A stretch of DNA of 39,310 nucleotides from the IMG/VR virus record IMGVR_UViG_3300046798_000133, positions 1 through 39,310 of that record; one strand, written 5' to 3'. Positions 16,383 to 23,326 of this stretch are shown one piece after another (positions within the stretch are counted from its first letter, which is position 1; each line of letters begins with the position of its first letter). This stretch comes from a virus. The notes beneath the pieces are model-generated. The model worked only from the letters and a program-made list of their open reading frames with translations. It did no database searches and was not told the origin of the DNA. The translations under genes and the position numbers were made by a program.

Positions 16383-16629
16383 GGCGCTTCACCTCGGCCA
16401 AGAGTTCAGCATCCGACGCATCGGCCAAGTCAAACGCCTGCTCGCGCGGCTTGCCGATGCCGTAGTGGAGAACCATCTCGCACGCCTTGACCGACACGGC
16501 CGGGTTGTCTTTGTCTTCGACGTGCTCGAGCAGTCTTGCCATCGCGCGCGGGCAGCTCGTTCGCGCGAGGCGTTGAATTTCCGCCTTGAGCGGCGAGGCG
16601 GGCCGGGCCTGGTGCGCGTGCGTTCCCAT
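16315..16629 (-). CDS. Candidate terminase small subunit
   Basis: 104 aa from ATG 16629 (GAGG 2 nt upstream). It is helical, with NPAVSVKACEMVLHYGIGKP at about residues 42-61, a pattern seen in small proteins before terL, then an acidic-to-polar tail (DASDAELLAEVKRREQA). It overlaps terL by 68 bp. Position is the best argument for a DNA-recognition subunit. It lacks an obvious helix-turn-helix, so the call is tentative. Confidence 0.55.
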   Translation of the reverse strand: MGTHAHQARPASPLKAEIQRLARTSCPRAMARLLEHVEDKDNPAVSVKACEMVLHYGIGKPREQAFDLADASDAELLAEVKRREQAAHPARASDTGLELGAPDA

Positions 16630-16662
16630 TTCCTCAAAACGGCCTTTGGCGTCGCGGCATTG

Positions 16663-17001
16663 TCACTCCGCGTTCAACTTCACTTCGCGCACGTTCGCGC
16701 GGTCGACGAACACCGTCTCAAGCCGCCTCTTGCCGCCCTCGGCGAACGTCTTCGACAGCAGAAAGCCGTCATAGGTCTCGCCATCCTTGAGCGCGCGCGC
16801 CGAGCCGTCCCACAGCAGCTTCGCCGGCCGAATGTCGATGCCCGCGCCGAGGCGCGTGACGGCAGCGGGGCCGATGTCGCTCGCGGCGCTCTCGATGCCG
16901 CCCGCGAAACTGACGGCATGCACGAACGTCACGCGCGCGATGCGCGGCTTCTGCGACTGCTCGGTGGGCTTCGTGTTCTGCTGCGGCTGCGTCTGGCTCA
17001 T
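16663..17001 (-). CDS. Conserved-looking phage protein, unknown function
   Basis: 112 aa from ATG 17001 (ATGA overlap). After a Gln/Pro/Thr-rich start comes a compact beta-rich body: RIARVTFVHAVSFAGGIESA, then KLLWDGSARALKDGETYDGF and VFVDRANVREVKL. No catalytic motif is evident. It lies two genes upstream of terL and may be a packaging accessory; that is inference. Confidence 0.6.
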   Translation of the reverse strand: MSQTQPQQNTKPTEQSQKPRIARVTFVHAVSFAGGIESAASDIGPAAVTRLGAGIDIRPAKLLWDGSARALKDGETYDGFLLSKTFAEGGKRRLETVFVDRANVREVKLNAE

Positions 17002-17201
17002 GATTCCTCGGGGGTGAACAGGCCCGCCGCCTGCGCGCGCTGCAGGATGCCCTGCACGGTGGCGCGGTGAGCGTCGCCCGTGTGCGGCGCGCGGATGTCG
17101 TTGGCGAGCTCGGCGAAGAAGGCCTGCGACCTGACGGCGCTGACGTCCTCGCTCGCGGCTTTCATCGCGTTGAACAGGCTGTTGACTTGCGTTGGCGCCA
17201 T
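16998..17201 (-). CDS. Small helical protein, unknown function
   Basis: 67 aa from ATG 17201; ATG 17204 directly before it abuts the start element and is less likely. The product is alpha-helical (SLFNAMKAASEDVSAVRSQA) with FFAELANDIR in the middle. It follows the GAAAGGCGGA element and overlaps the next gene as ATGA. Function unknown. Confidence 0.6.
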   Translation of the reverse strand: MAPTQVNSLFNAMKAASEDVSAVRSQAFFAELANDIRAPHTGDAHRATVQGILQRAQAAGLFTPEES

Positions 17202-17204
17202 CAT

Positions 17205-17214
17205 TCCGCCTTTC
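17205..17214 (-). promoter_or_regulatory. GAAAGGCGGA translation-start element, 67-aa gene
   Basis: GAAAGGCGGA ends 3 nt before ATG 17201, or directly at ATG 17204. The 14-base context GACGAAAGGCGGAA is identical to that at 14826-14835. Confidence 0.6.
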
Positions 17215-17247
17215 GTCAGCAACCGTACCCGTTTCAGCCCCGTGTTG

Positions 17248-17457
17248 TCACGCGCGCAACTTCCGCAACTCCGCCATCACCGCGTTGCCGCCCCAGTCGT
17301 TGCTCAGTCGCGCGTAGACGATGCGCATCACCTCATCGAGCACGACGTCGTTGCTCGCCATGACGTCGGCACGCGAGACGGCCACGCGTCGACCGTTGCG
17401 CTTGGCGGCGGTGAGCAGTGCATCGCGCGCCTTGTCGGCGAGGTCGTCGCTGGTCAT
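17248..17457 (-). CDS. Small helical protein
   Basis: 69 aa from ATG 17457 (ATGA overlap). Sequence such as LADKARDALLTAAKRNGRRV and VVLDEVMRIVYARLSNDWGG is helical and mildly basic. The in-frame extension to 17586 is antisense-like and not used. Function unknown. Confidence 0.57.
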   Translation of the reverse strand: MTSDDLADKARDALLTAAKRNGRRVAVSRADVMASNDVVLDEVMRIVYARLSNDWGGNAVMAELRKLRA

Positions 17458-17648
17458 CGCTCGAACCCCCGCAGCGAGACTTGCTTGCCGCGCCATGCCG
17501 TCATGAGAATTTGCGTCACGAAATTGAGCCGGGCCTGCGCTCGCATTTTGTCGTTGCGCGTCACCGTGACGGCCTTCTCGATGCACTCTTTGAGGTACGA
17601 AATCTCGGCGTTGGCCTCGCGCAGTCGGCGCTCCACGTCGGTCGTCAC
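17454..17648 (-). CDS. Small coiled-coil protein
   Basis: 64 aa from GTG 17648 (GTGA overlap). It is helical, with ERRLREANAEISYLKECIEK near the N-terminus and a hydrophobic/basic C-terminus (NFVTQILMTAWRGK). No family recognised. Confidence 0.57.
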   Translation of the reverse strand: MTTDVERRLREANAEISYLKECIEKAVTVTRNDKMRAQARLNFVTQILMTAWRGKQVSLRGFER

Positions 17649-17995
17649 GTCGCCCGCCCCAGCGCAGCGGCGATGTTCGCCTCGGTGCGCGCCGCGTTTC
17701 TCTCGACCACCGCGCGCCAGTTCACGAAGCCCACCACGCGCAGCGCGTCGGCCGGCGTCAGCACCACATGCACGGGCCAGCCGCGGCGGCGGAAGTCGGC
17801 CTGCCGCTTGTTCGGAGCGGTCTTCGCGCGAGCTGCAGCGGCGCTCGACTTGACCTCCATGAGGAACACGCGGTCAACACGCAGCACCAGCAGGTCGAAC
17901 GGCGCCCCGTCGATGCGCTCGACGCTGCAGCCGCATCGCTCCAGCGCGGCCACGATGACGGGCTCGATGTCGTCGCGTTTGTTCGCGCGCCTCAC
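17645..17995 (-). CDS. PD-(D/E)XK nuclease, Holliday-junction-resolvase-like
   Basis: 116 aa from GTG 17995. APFDLLVLRVDRVFLMEVKS (31-50) gives the catalytic series D34...E47-x-K49, followed by KRQADFRRRGWPVHVVLTPA, which has the conserved core of small VRR-NUC/Hjr-type nucleases. Such phage enzymes resolve branched DNA before packaging. Length fits the family. It overlaps both neighbours by 4 nt. Confidence is good for fold and moderate for substrate. Confidence 0.75.
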   Translation of the reverse strand: MRRANKRDDIEPVIVAALERCGCSVERIDGAPFDLLVLRVDRVFLMEVKSSAAAARAKTAPNKRQADFRRRGWPVHVVLTPADALRVVGFVNWRAVVERNAARTEANIAAALGRAT

Positions 17996-18303
17996 CGGCC
18001 CCTCGCCTTCGGCAGCGGTTTGCGGAGGTCGAGCAGGTCGTCGAGTTGCTCGCCGATGATTTGCGCCTCGATGTTGCTAAGCCTCAGCCCGGCCGCGAAC
18101 ATACTGACGTCCGTGATTCGCTTCTCGGCCAACCGCACCCGCCGCTTCAGCTCGTCCGCCGACTTCGCCAGCGCGAGAACGGCGAACAGGTCTTGGACGT
18201 TGAGGCGCACGCCTTCGCGAATCTCCCAAATCGCGCTTGAGTCTTTCGTGAACCATCCACTGTCGCAGAATGCCTCCACCCGCTTCAGCGCTGCGTTGCT
18301 CAT
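17992..18303 (-). CDS. Helical protein, unknown function
   Basis: 103 aa from ATG 18303 (ATGA overlap; AAAGGCGAAGCG precedes it, a near match to the start element seen elsewhere). Central helices include LNVQDLFAVLALAKSADELK then RRVRLAEKRITDV, and the tail is basic. No recognisable domain. Confidence 0.57.
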   Translation of the reverse strand: MSNAALKRVEAFCDSGWFTKDSSAIWEIREGVRLNVQDLFAVLALAKSADELKRRVRLAEKRITDVSMFAAGLRLSNIEAQIIGEQLDDLLDLRKPLPKARGR

Positions 18304-18536
18304 CGCTTCGCCTTTCTCGGCTCGCCCACAGCCTCGCGCGATTCGAACGACCACAACTCCGTTTCCAACTCACCGACTTCCTCGCAAAGACGTCGCGCGT
18401 TCTCGCGCATCTTCTCTGGCAGCAAGTCGGCGATGCTGCGGACAACATCAAGGCCGAGACGCGCGCCTCGCAAGGCCTCCAGCGCAAGCCCGAGACGAAG
18501 ACCAACACGGCGGATGTGCAGCTCGTTCGATTTCAC
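18300..18536 (-). CDS. Small helical protein, unknown function
   Basis: 78 aa from GTG 18536 (GTGA overlap). LGLALEALRGARLGLDVVRS is followed by MRENARRLCEEVGELETEL, a likely helical hairpin. The longer open frame upstream is the antisense-like shadow of the 18745-19503 gene. Function unknown. Confidence 0.55.
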   Translation of the reverse strand: MKSNELHIRRVGLRLGLALEALRGARLGLDVVRSIADLLPEKMRENARRLCEEVGELETELWSFESREAVGEPRKAKR

Positions 18537-18748
18537 GCGCCCTCCGGCTTCGTGCAGTCGCGAATATCGACGACGTCCACCCACCCGGCGCCGAACTGAT
18601 TCTCGGCCTCGACCATCGCGCGGCGCTGCGCCTCGCCCCAGTCTCGATGACGCGAGTAGAGCGCCCACTTTGTCTCGTCGTCCTTGCGCCTGACGCGCAC
18701 CTGAACCGGGTACGCGCGACGTCGCCACGACTGGTCGACTTTCTTCAT
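18533..18748 (-). CDS. Small basic protein, unknown function
   Basis: 71 aa from ATG 18748 (ATGA overlap). Beta then helix: YPVQVRVRRKDDETKWALYS, then RDWGEAQRRAMVEAENQFG, ending VDVVDIRDCTKPEGA. The fold pattern is compact, but I do not recognise a family. Confidence 0.57.
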   Translation of the reverse strand: MKKVDQSWRRRAYPVQVRVRRKDDETKWALYSRHRDWGEAQRRAMVEAENQFGAGWVDVVDIRDCTKPEGA

Positions 18749-19503
18749 GGAGTCTCCGGCTTCGCGCAGTCGGGGCAGTTGTGCTTCGGCACGTCATGAA
18801 TGCACAGTGCGAACCGATTTGGCTTCGCCTCCGTCGTCGCGCGCTGCGCCTCGGTGTGCTCGCGCACGTTCCTGTCGTCGGGGTACGTCGGCGCCTCCGT
18901 CGTCGCGGGCGCGGGGCTGGCGAGGGCGCGAATGGCATCAGCGGCGTCTCGCAAACCGCGCGCCCATGCCTGCCTTGCGCCGTGGTCAACAATGGTCGTC
19001 GGGGGTGCGACATTCACGATGCTTTGCAACGCCTCTTCCAGCGCCTTCGCGTGCAACGCCGAGCGAATCTTCTCGACGACGCTTGAGCCGACGCTGTCCA
19101 CGTCGAAGTCAACGCCGAACGACAGCGCGAGTCCTCCGTAGAACGCCTGCTCGGATTCTCGGCGAACGCGGGCGTCGTGCTCGGCGAGCGGCACCTCCAG
19201 CATCGGCTGAAAGCAGTTCTCACCGCGCACGTGCATCACGCAGCACCGCACAGCGTCGAGTCGTTCGGCAGCTCGAATGTCCTCATCGCGCTCTTCGATC
19301 CACCTCTCAACGTCGGCCGCGGTGGCGGCGAGAGTTGAATTGATGAGCGCAGGCAGTTCGCATGCGCATTGGTCTTTGTAACCCTCGCAAACGTCGCCGT
19401 TGTCGTCGGTCTCGTGAAGGTTCTCGTCGTCGATGAGCGCGTCAGCGACCCTCTTGAACGCCTCCACCAGCATCGCGACTCGCGCCTCTTCGAAGTCGGT
19501 CAT
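18745..19503 (-). CDS. Early-region protein with C-terminal zinc cluster
   Basis: 252 aa from ATG 19503 (ATGA overlap). The N-terminal part is acidic and helical (FEEARVAMLVEAFKRVADAL). Around residues 40-50 lies CEGYKDQCACE, and the end reads CIHDVPKHNCPDCAKPE, a Cys/His cluster. Middle helices carry charged residues (RWIEERDEDIRAAERLDAV). The composite, low-complexity build resembles Ead/Ea22-type accessory proteins, which differ widely among phages. Function unknown. Confidence 0.6.
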   Translation of the reverse strand: MTDFEEARVAMLVEAFKRVADALIDDENLHETDDNGDVCEGYKDQCACELPALINSTLAATAADVERWIEERDEDIRAAERLDAVRCCVMHVRGENCFQPMLEVPLAEHDARVRRESEQAFYGGLALSFGVDFDVDSVGSSVVEKIRSALHAKALEEALQSIVNVAPPTTIVDHGARQAWARGLRDAADAIRALASPAPATTEAPTYPDDRNVREHTEAQRATTEAKPNRFALCIHDVPKHNCPDCAKPETP

Positions 19504-20120
19504 GGCTTGTCTCCGCGCAGCACGGCGTCGACGATGGCGGATAGTCCGCTGCGCTCGGGCGCGGCGTCGTACACGGCCAGCGCGAGTCGCCGCCCGAACT
19601 CGCGCAGCGCGCTGTCATCGGCGCGGTGCCGTTCGAGCGTCGCCGTTGCTGAGCGAATGCGGTCGTAGATTGGCCGGTAGTGGTCGAAGAACCGGTCGGT
19701 GGTCGCGGCGATTTTATACGCCTCGCCAACCTCTGCCAGCGCCCCGCGCAACGCCTGCTCCCGCGCCTGCGCGGCGGCGATAAAGCCGAGCGCGTCGCCC
19801 TTGATGCCAAGCGTCGAGCAAATGCGGTCGTAGGCATCGGCCTTCGCGGTGCGCTCGGTCAGGCCCGCGCGGAACGCGTTCGCGTCCGCCAGCGCCTTGC
19901 GCGCCTCGTCAAGCGCAGTCTCGGCGGCGTGCCGCTTCTTGAAGTCGCCAGAGCGCTCGCAGAAGTTCGCCCAGTGCGCGTCGCGCTCCGCCGTCAGCCG
20001 CCGCACCTCGGCGACGAGCGTTCGCGCCACGGGCGTCATGTCCGCGCAGCTCTCGATGTACGGCTCTGAGTCGTTCGCGTCGCAGGTGATTTCAATCGCC
20101 TTCAGCTCGTCATCCGTCAT
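19500..20120 (-). CDS. Coiled-coil accessory protein, Ead/Ea22-like in build
   Basis: 206 aa from ATG 20120 (ATGA overlap). The N-terminus (MTDDELKAIEITCDANDSEP) leads into long charged helices (LVAEVRRLTAERDAHWANFC, then ETALDEARKALADANAFRAG). This layout is common in phage early-region proteins of unknown role. No enzyme motif seen. Confidence 0.6.
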   Translation of the reverse strand: MTDDELKAIEITCDANDSEPYIESCADMTPVARTLVAEVRRLTAERDAHWANFCERSGDFKKRHAAETALDEARKALADANAFRAGLTERTAKADAYDRICSTLGIKGDALGFIAAAQAREQALRGALAEVGEAYKIAATTDRFFDHYRPIYDRIRSATATLERHRADDSALREFGRRLALAVYDAAPERSGLSAIVDAVLRGDKP

Positions 20121-20380
20121 GGCTTCCTCGCAAGCTCAGCGCGCAGGTCGTCGGCCATCGCGACGGCGTATGCAACTCGCCGCTGATCGCTCGGGTCGAA
20201 TCGCAGGTCATTCGCGCTGTCGCGCGACACCAGCGCCGCCAGAATGGTCGCGGCGGTTTGCTCGCGCTGGTGCTCCGCGAGTTTTGTGAACCATGTGACG
20301 TCAGCAGCCTGACCCCATCTCGCCTTGCCGGCCGCCACCATCGCCGCGTACTCCTCCGTCGTCACTGCCTCGTCCATCAC
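20117..20380 (-). CDS. Small protein downstream of the helicase loader
   Basis: 87 aa from GTG 20380 (GTGA overlap with the loader stop; an ATG follows at once at 20377). Helical: TEEYAAMVAAGKARWGQAAD and HQREQTAATILAALVSRDSA. Unknown function. Confidence 0.57.
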   Translation of the reverse strand: MMDEAVTTEEYAAMVAAGKARWGQAADVTWFTKLAEHQREQTAATILAALVSRDSANDLRFDPSDQRRVAYAVAMADDLRAELARKP

Positions 20381-21231
20381 TTGCCACCTCCGGTTTCGCG
20401 CTGTCCGCGCATGCTCGCTTCATTGGTGCTGATGATGACGCCCTCATTGATACGATCGACGAGGCGCGTACCCAGCCAGTCCCGCAGCTCGCCCGTCGTG
20501 CGGTTGGTGGTGACGATGGTGCGGCGGTTCTGCGCGTGCCGCTGCGTCAACACGTCGTCAAGCCACGCGCGCCACGCGGCGCGCTTCTCGTTGCGCTGCT
20601 CGCCCTCGCCCATGTCGTCGAGCACGAGCACGCCGGCCTGCGTCGTTCGCCAGCGGTACTCTTCGGCCTCCATGCCGTAGAGCGCCGCCTCCGAGCGCTT
20701 GAGGCACTGCACGAAGCGCGGTCCGAAGCCACGCATCAGCAGCTGGTGAGCCGCCCACGTCGCCGCCTGCGTCTTGCCGCATCCGGGCGGGCCGGTGAGC
20801 GTCAGGCACCACGTCGTTCCGTCCTTGAGCCAATCGCGGGTCGACGTGAAGCACACCGTGTCGCGCAGCTCGCGCAGGCACCGCGCGACCAGCGTCTCAC
20901 TGAAGCCGGCGATGCGCATTCGCTCGGCGGCGAAGGCTTCCGGCCCGTAGCGCTCCGAAAACAGCCGCGCCTCTTCGGCCTGCGCCTCGGCGCGCAGCTC
21001 GAGCCACTTCGCCGCGTTGTCGGGGTTCGCGTACTCCCACGCCTCGACGGCGGCTTCGTGGGCGTCGAGCGCCTTGCGGTCGCCCTTGATGCACGCGGCG
21101 GCCACGAGCGCCGCCCTCATGCCGAGCGACGGCCGGCCGAGCGCGACCATTTGCGCGTCGAGCTCGACCTGGCGCGGCGAGTAGCCGGGCGCGAGCGGGC
21201 GCAGGTGTTCCGGGATTTCGAGGCGGCTCAC
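20377..21231 (-). CDS. DnaC/IstB-like AAA+ helicase loader
   Basis: 284 aa from GTG 21231 (GTGA overlap). AAA+ ATPase: Walker A GPPGCGKT (147-154), Walker B VLVLDDMG (201-208), sensor-1-like IVTTN (239-243) and an arginine near RLVDRI (256-261). DnaC and phage homologues load the replicative DnaB helicase at the origin. The gene directly follows a predicted initiator, giving a lambda O/P-like pair. The first 120 residues are helical and would contact helicase or initiator. IstB of transposons has the same fold, but no transposase is present here. Confidence 0.88.
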   Translation of the reverse strand: MSRLEIPEHLRPLAPGYSPRQVELDAQMVALGRPSLGMRAALVAAACIKGDRKALDAHEAAVEAWEYANPDNAAKWLELRAEAQAEEARLFSERYGPEAFAAERMRIAGFSETLVARCLRELRDTVCFTSTRDWLKDGTTWCLTLTGPPGCGKTQAATWAAHQLLMRGFGPRFVQCLKRSEAALYGMEAEEYRWRTTQAGVLVLDDMGEGEQRNEKRAAWRAWLDDVLTQRHAQNRRTIVTTNRTTGELRDWLGTRLVDRINEGVIISTNEASMRGQRETGGGK

Positions 21232-22007
21232 AGGAGGGTTCTCCCTTCGGGACGTGGGGTGGTGGGTTCATCGCGGCGCTGACTCGCCGTCTGCTCGCCT
21301 CGGCCTACGAAGCGCGGAAACTCAATGCGGAACTTCGCCAACGTGCTGATCGTCGGGTACTTCGAATCCAGCGCTCGGTCCCACGCTGCCAACACCGTCG
21401 GCTCAACGCCGAGCTTCAACAGCCGCCTGACTTCAGCGTCTTCGCGTCCGTAATCGAACGGGTACTCAACACCGCGCTTCCGCCTGAAGGTCTCGATGAG
21501 CGCGGTTCTCATCGGGATGTGGCGAGGGTCGACCGGCTTCACCGCGGCCGCGCGCTTCTTGCGCGCCGCGGGAAAAGCTTCTTCTTTCTTAATCTCCGTC
21601 TCCGTCTCCGTCTCCGTCTTCCGCGCCGGGTTGGCGCCGGTTGACGGCACGCGGTCTCCAGAGAACGCAGGCTTAGACTTCCAGCGATGGTTTTTTTCCC
21701 ATGTCCGACGGTAGCGATCGAGTCCGCGCACGCGCAGCTTCGGGGCTGTCGCGACGAAGCCCACCCGCTGCAGTTCGGTCATCAGCCGGGCCGTCTCGGC
21801 GACCGGCCACGACACCGCGGCCGCGACGAGCTCGGCATCACCGTGCACCTCGCCAGCAAAATCTCCCTCGGCGCTCATCTCGAGCGCCCACGTCCACAAC
21901 GCGATGGCCATACCGATGCCCTGGGGTTCCGGCACGCCGAGCAGGCGCCCAAGAAGCCGCGCCCGCGTCTGTCCGTCGGCGTCGACCTGAATCCAAGGCA
22001 GTCGCAC
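21228..22007 (-). CDS. Replication initiator / replisome organiser (lambda O or DnaD-like)
   Basis: 259 aa from GTG 22007, with GGAGG 9 nt upstream; an in-frame extension to 22103 overlaps the neighbour and is not used. The N-terminal domain (RLPWIQVDADGQTRARLLG, ALWTWALEMSAEGDFAG, ETARLMTELQRVGFV) has a winged-helix pattern like phage replisome organisers. Then comes a linker of Thr-Glu repeats and Lys/Ala (EIKKEEAFPAARKKRAA), and a C-terminal helical domain with YGREDAEVRRLLKLGVEP. The gene pairs with the downstream helicase loader. The linker DNA carries a hexamer array. Confidence 0.72.
   Translation of the reverse strand: MRLPWIQVDADGQTRARLLGRLLGVPEPQGIGMAIALWTWALEMSAEGDFAGEVHGDAELVAAAVSWPVAETARLMTELQRVGFVATAPKLRVRGLDRYRRTWEKNHRWKSKPAFSGDRVPSTGANPARKTETETETEIKKEEAFPAARKKRAAAVKPVDPRHIPMRTALIETFRRKRGVEYPFDYGREDAEVRRLLKLGVEPTVLAAWDRALDSKYPTISTLAKFRIEFPRFVGRGEQTASQRRDEPTTPRPEGRTLL
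21595..21618. repeat. Four tandem TCCGTC hexamers inside the initiator gene (origin candidate)
   Basis: TCCGTC occurs four times in direct tandem, encoding a Thr-Glu run. A pyrimidine-rich, AT-richer stretch (21576-21594) flanks one side, and a run of seven T lies at about 21688. Lambdoid phages keep their origin iterons inside the O gene at the equivalent place. Length and copy number here are modest, so this is a candidate only. Confidence 0.35.
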
Positions 22008-22008
22008 G

Positions 22009-22254
22009 CTACGCCGCCTCCCGCGCGCGAACGGTGCGCGCCCGCCGCTCACCCGCATTGAGCGCATCCCGCACCGCCAGCCGCAGCTGCCGCTCGGCCG
22101 CATTCAGCAGCCGCAGCGCGAGCTCCACCCGCATCGACACGTCGGCATCGCGGTGGTACCGCACGCCCGCCAGGCCGGTCGACGTGCGAGCCCCTCGCGT
22201 GCGGGCGATGGCCGACGCGAGCGAGTAGCGGCGGGTGGGGTTGCGGCGGGTCAT
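22009..22254 (-). CDS. Small Arg-rich protein before the initiator
   Basis: 81 aa from ATG 22254 (ATGA overlap). Arg/Ala-rich (MTRRNPTRRYSLASAIARTR), then helical ELALRLLNAAERQLRLAVRD. It ends 2 nt before the initiator start. Nucleic-acid binding suspected from charge; otherwise unknown. Confidence 0.55.
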   Translation of the reverse strand: MTRRNPTRRYSLASAIARTRGARTSTGLAGVRYHRDADVSMRVELALRLLNAAERQLRLAVRDALNAGERRARTVRAREAA

Positions 22255-22328
22255 GGCGCGGCCCTCAATTCGCGGCCGCACTGCTCGCACGCAATCGTCT
22301 GATTGGGCCTTCGGTTGGGTGGCTTCAT
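22251..22328 (-). CDS. 25-aa zinc-knuckle mini-protein
   Basis: ATG 22328 encodes 25 aa with CEQCGREL near the end. Its stop overlaps the next ATG as ATGA, like the neighbours. Half a zinc ribbon is present, so it could bind metal only as a dimer. Too short to be sure. Confidence 0.4.
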   Translation of the reverse strand: MKPPNRRPNQTIACEQCGRELRAAP

Positions 22329-22332
22329 GGCG

Positions 22333-22437
22333 TCACGCACCACGCCATGAGCCGCACCGGCCAGCGCAGGCGCGTGCGGTGGCGAGGTGGAAGGCGAGGC
22401 AGAAGAGCCACCAGCGCCAGAGGGGGCGCGGGGTCAT
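22333..22437 (-). CDS. 34-aa Trp-rich hydrophobic mini-protein
   Basis: ATG 22437 overlaps the upstream stop as ATGA. The N-terminus (PLWRWWLFCLAFHLATARAC) is hydrophobic and Trp-rich, like a short membrane or signal segment; two further Cys follow closely. It fills most of the 179-bp gap between 22254 and 22434 together with the 25-aa gene. Confidence 0.38.
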   Translation of the reverse strand: MTPRPLWRWWLFCLAFHLATARACAGRCGSWRGA

Positions 22438-23195
22438 GGCGACACCAGGTCAAGCGGCTGCTGGCAAACCGGACCACACTCGATCGCGTCGTCGGGCGCA
22501 TCGGCGTCGAGCGGCAGTTCGTCGAGAAAGCAGCGAATCGCGCGCCGCTTGCCGTCGACGCGTTCTTCGCCAAGGCGCACTAGGCGCACGCCGAGCAGGC
22601 GAGACCGCATCGCCCGGCGCGCGAAGACCTCAGGGAAGAGACGTCGAACGCGGTTCCAGTAGCCGGGGCTGGAGGCCTTCACGCACCCGATGCAGTTGTT
22701 GTGGTCGAACCCCAGTGCGTACATCGCCGGCAGCTCGATGCCGACCTTGCGCACGATGCGACGGCAGTCCGCCTCGCGCACGTGCTGGTCGATGAGAATC
22801 CATTCGACGTGAAGCGCGGGGTTGTTCTCTTCGAAGAGATCGGCGCGGTCCTGCTCATCGAAGCCGTAGCCGAAGATGTGAATGTCGTCGCGGCGCTGCC
22901 ACGCCTCGCGCGGAAGCTTCTTCAGCTCAGTCGTGCAACGAGCGCCCGCGACGCCGGCCATGTAGCGAGTCCCCTCAAACACCTCATCGACGGTGGCGTA
23001 CTTGTCCGACCGAATCAGTGTGAACGTGCGGCCGACCCATCGCTCAACGTCGGCCAGAAAGCGCGCATTGTCGGGATGCTCGTCGCGACTTGTGTCGCAG
23101 TAGACGACCTCGCACGCGTTGCCGTACTTCTCTACGGCCAACTTCGCCGCCACTGCGGACGGGGCGCCGCACGAGAACCACGCCACGCGCCTCAC
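22434..23195 (-). CDS. PAPS-reductase-like PP-loop protein
   Basis: 253 aa from GTG 23195 (GTGA overlap). Adenine-nucleotide alpha-hydrolase fold: AWFSCGAPSAVAAKLA (5-20) stands where canonical PAPS reductases have SGGKDS. Then EVVYCDTSRDEHPDN (29-43) and GARCTTELKK (84-93) follow the family order. NNCIGCVK (C168, C171) and ECGPVC (C240, C244) could bind an Fe-S cluster or zinc. Phage members are usually annotated as sulfotransferase/reductase but their substrate is not known; a nucleic-acid or sulfur-transfer role is possible. It lies in the early leftward operon beside an HNH gene, not in a sulfur-assimilation cluster. Confidence 0.75.
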   Translation of the reverse strand: MRRVAWFSCGAPSAVAAKLAVEKYGNACEVVYCDTSRDEHPDNARFLADVERWVGRTFTLIRSDKYATVDEVFEGTRYMAGVAGARCTTELKKLPREAWQRRDDIHIFGYGFDEQDRADLFEENNPALHVEWILIDQHVREADCRRIVRKVGIELPAMYALGFDHNNCIGCVKASSPGYWNRVRRLFPEVFARRAMRSRLLGVRLVRLGEERVDGKRRAIRCFLDELPLDADAPDDAIECGPVCQQPLDLVSP

Positions 23196-23326
23196 GAGCG
23201 CCCCTCCACTGTGTCGACCTTGTGTGGGACCGCGAGCCAACGCGCGCTATTCCGTGCTACTTCAGAGGGCGCAACGACGGCCTCGACGTAGGGTCTGGGC
23301 TTCCTAAGACAACGTTCGCGGGTCAT
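23192..23326 (-). CDS. 44-aa protein, unknown
   Basis: ATG 23326 overlaps the HNH stop (ATGA) and its own stop overlaps the PP-loop gene start (GTGA). The product is basic at the N-terminus (MTRERCLRKPRPYVEAVVAP). Supported mainly by the two-sided overlaps. Confidence 0.45.
   Translation of the reverse strand: MTRERCLRKPRPYVEAVVAPSEVARNSARWLAVPHKVDTVEGRS

Noticed and set aside
20377-21231. IstB transposition protein
   Set aside because: No transposase or terminal inverted repeats; adjacency to a replication initiator favours a DnaC-like loader.
21595-21618. Hexamer array as a CRISPR or mobile-element end
   Set aside because: Units are 6 bp without spacers and keep the reading frame of the initiator.
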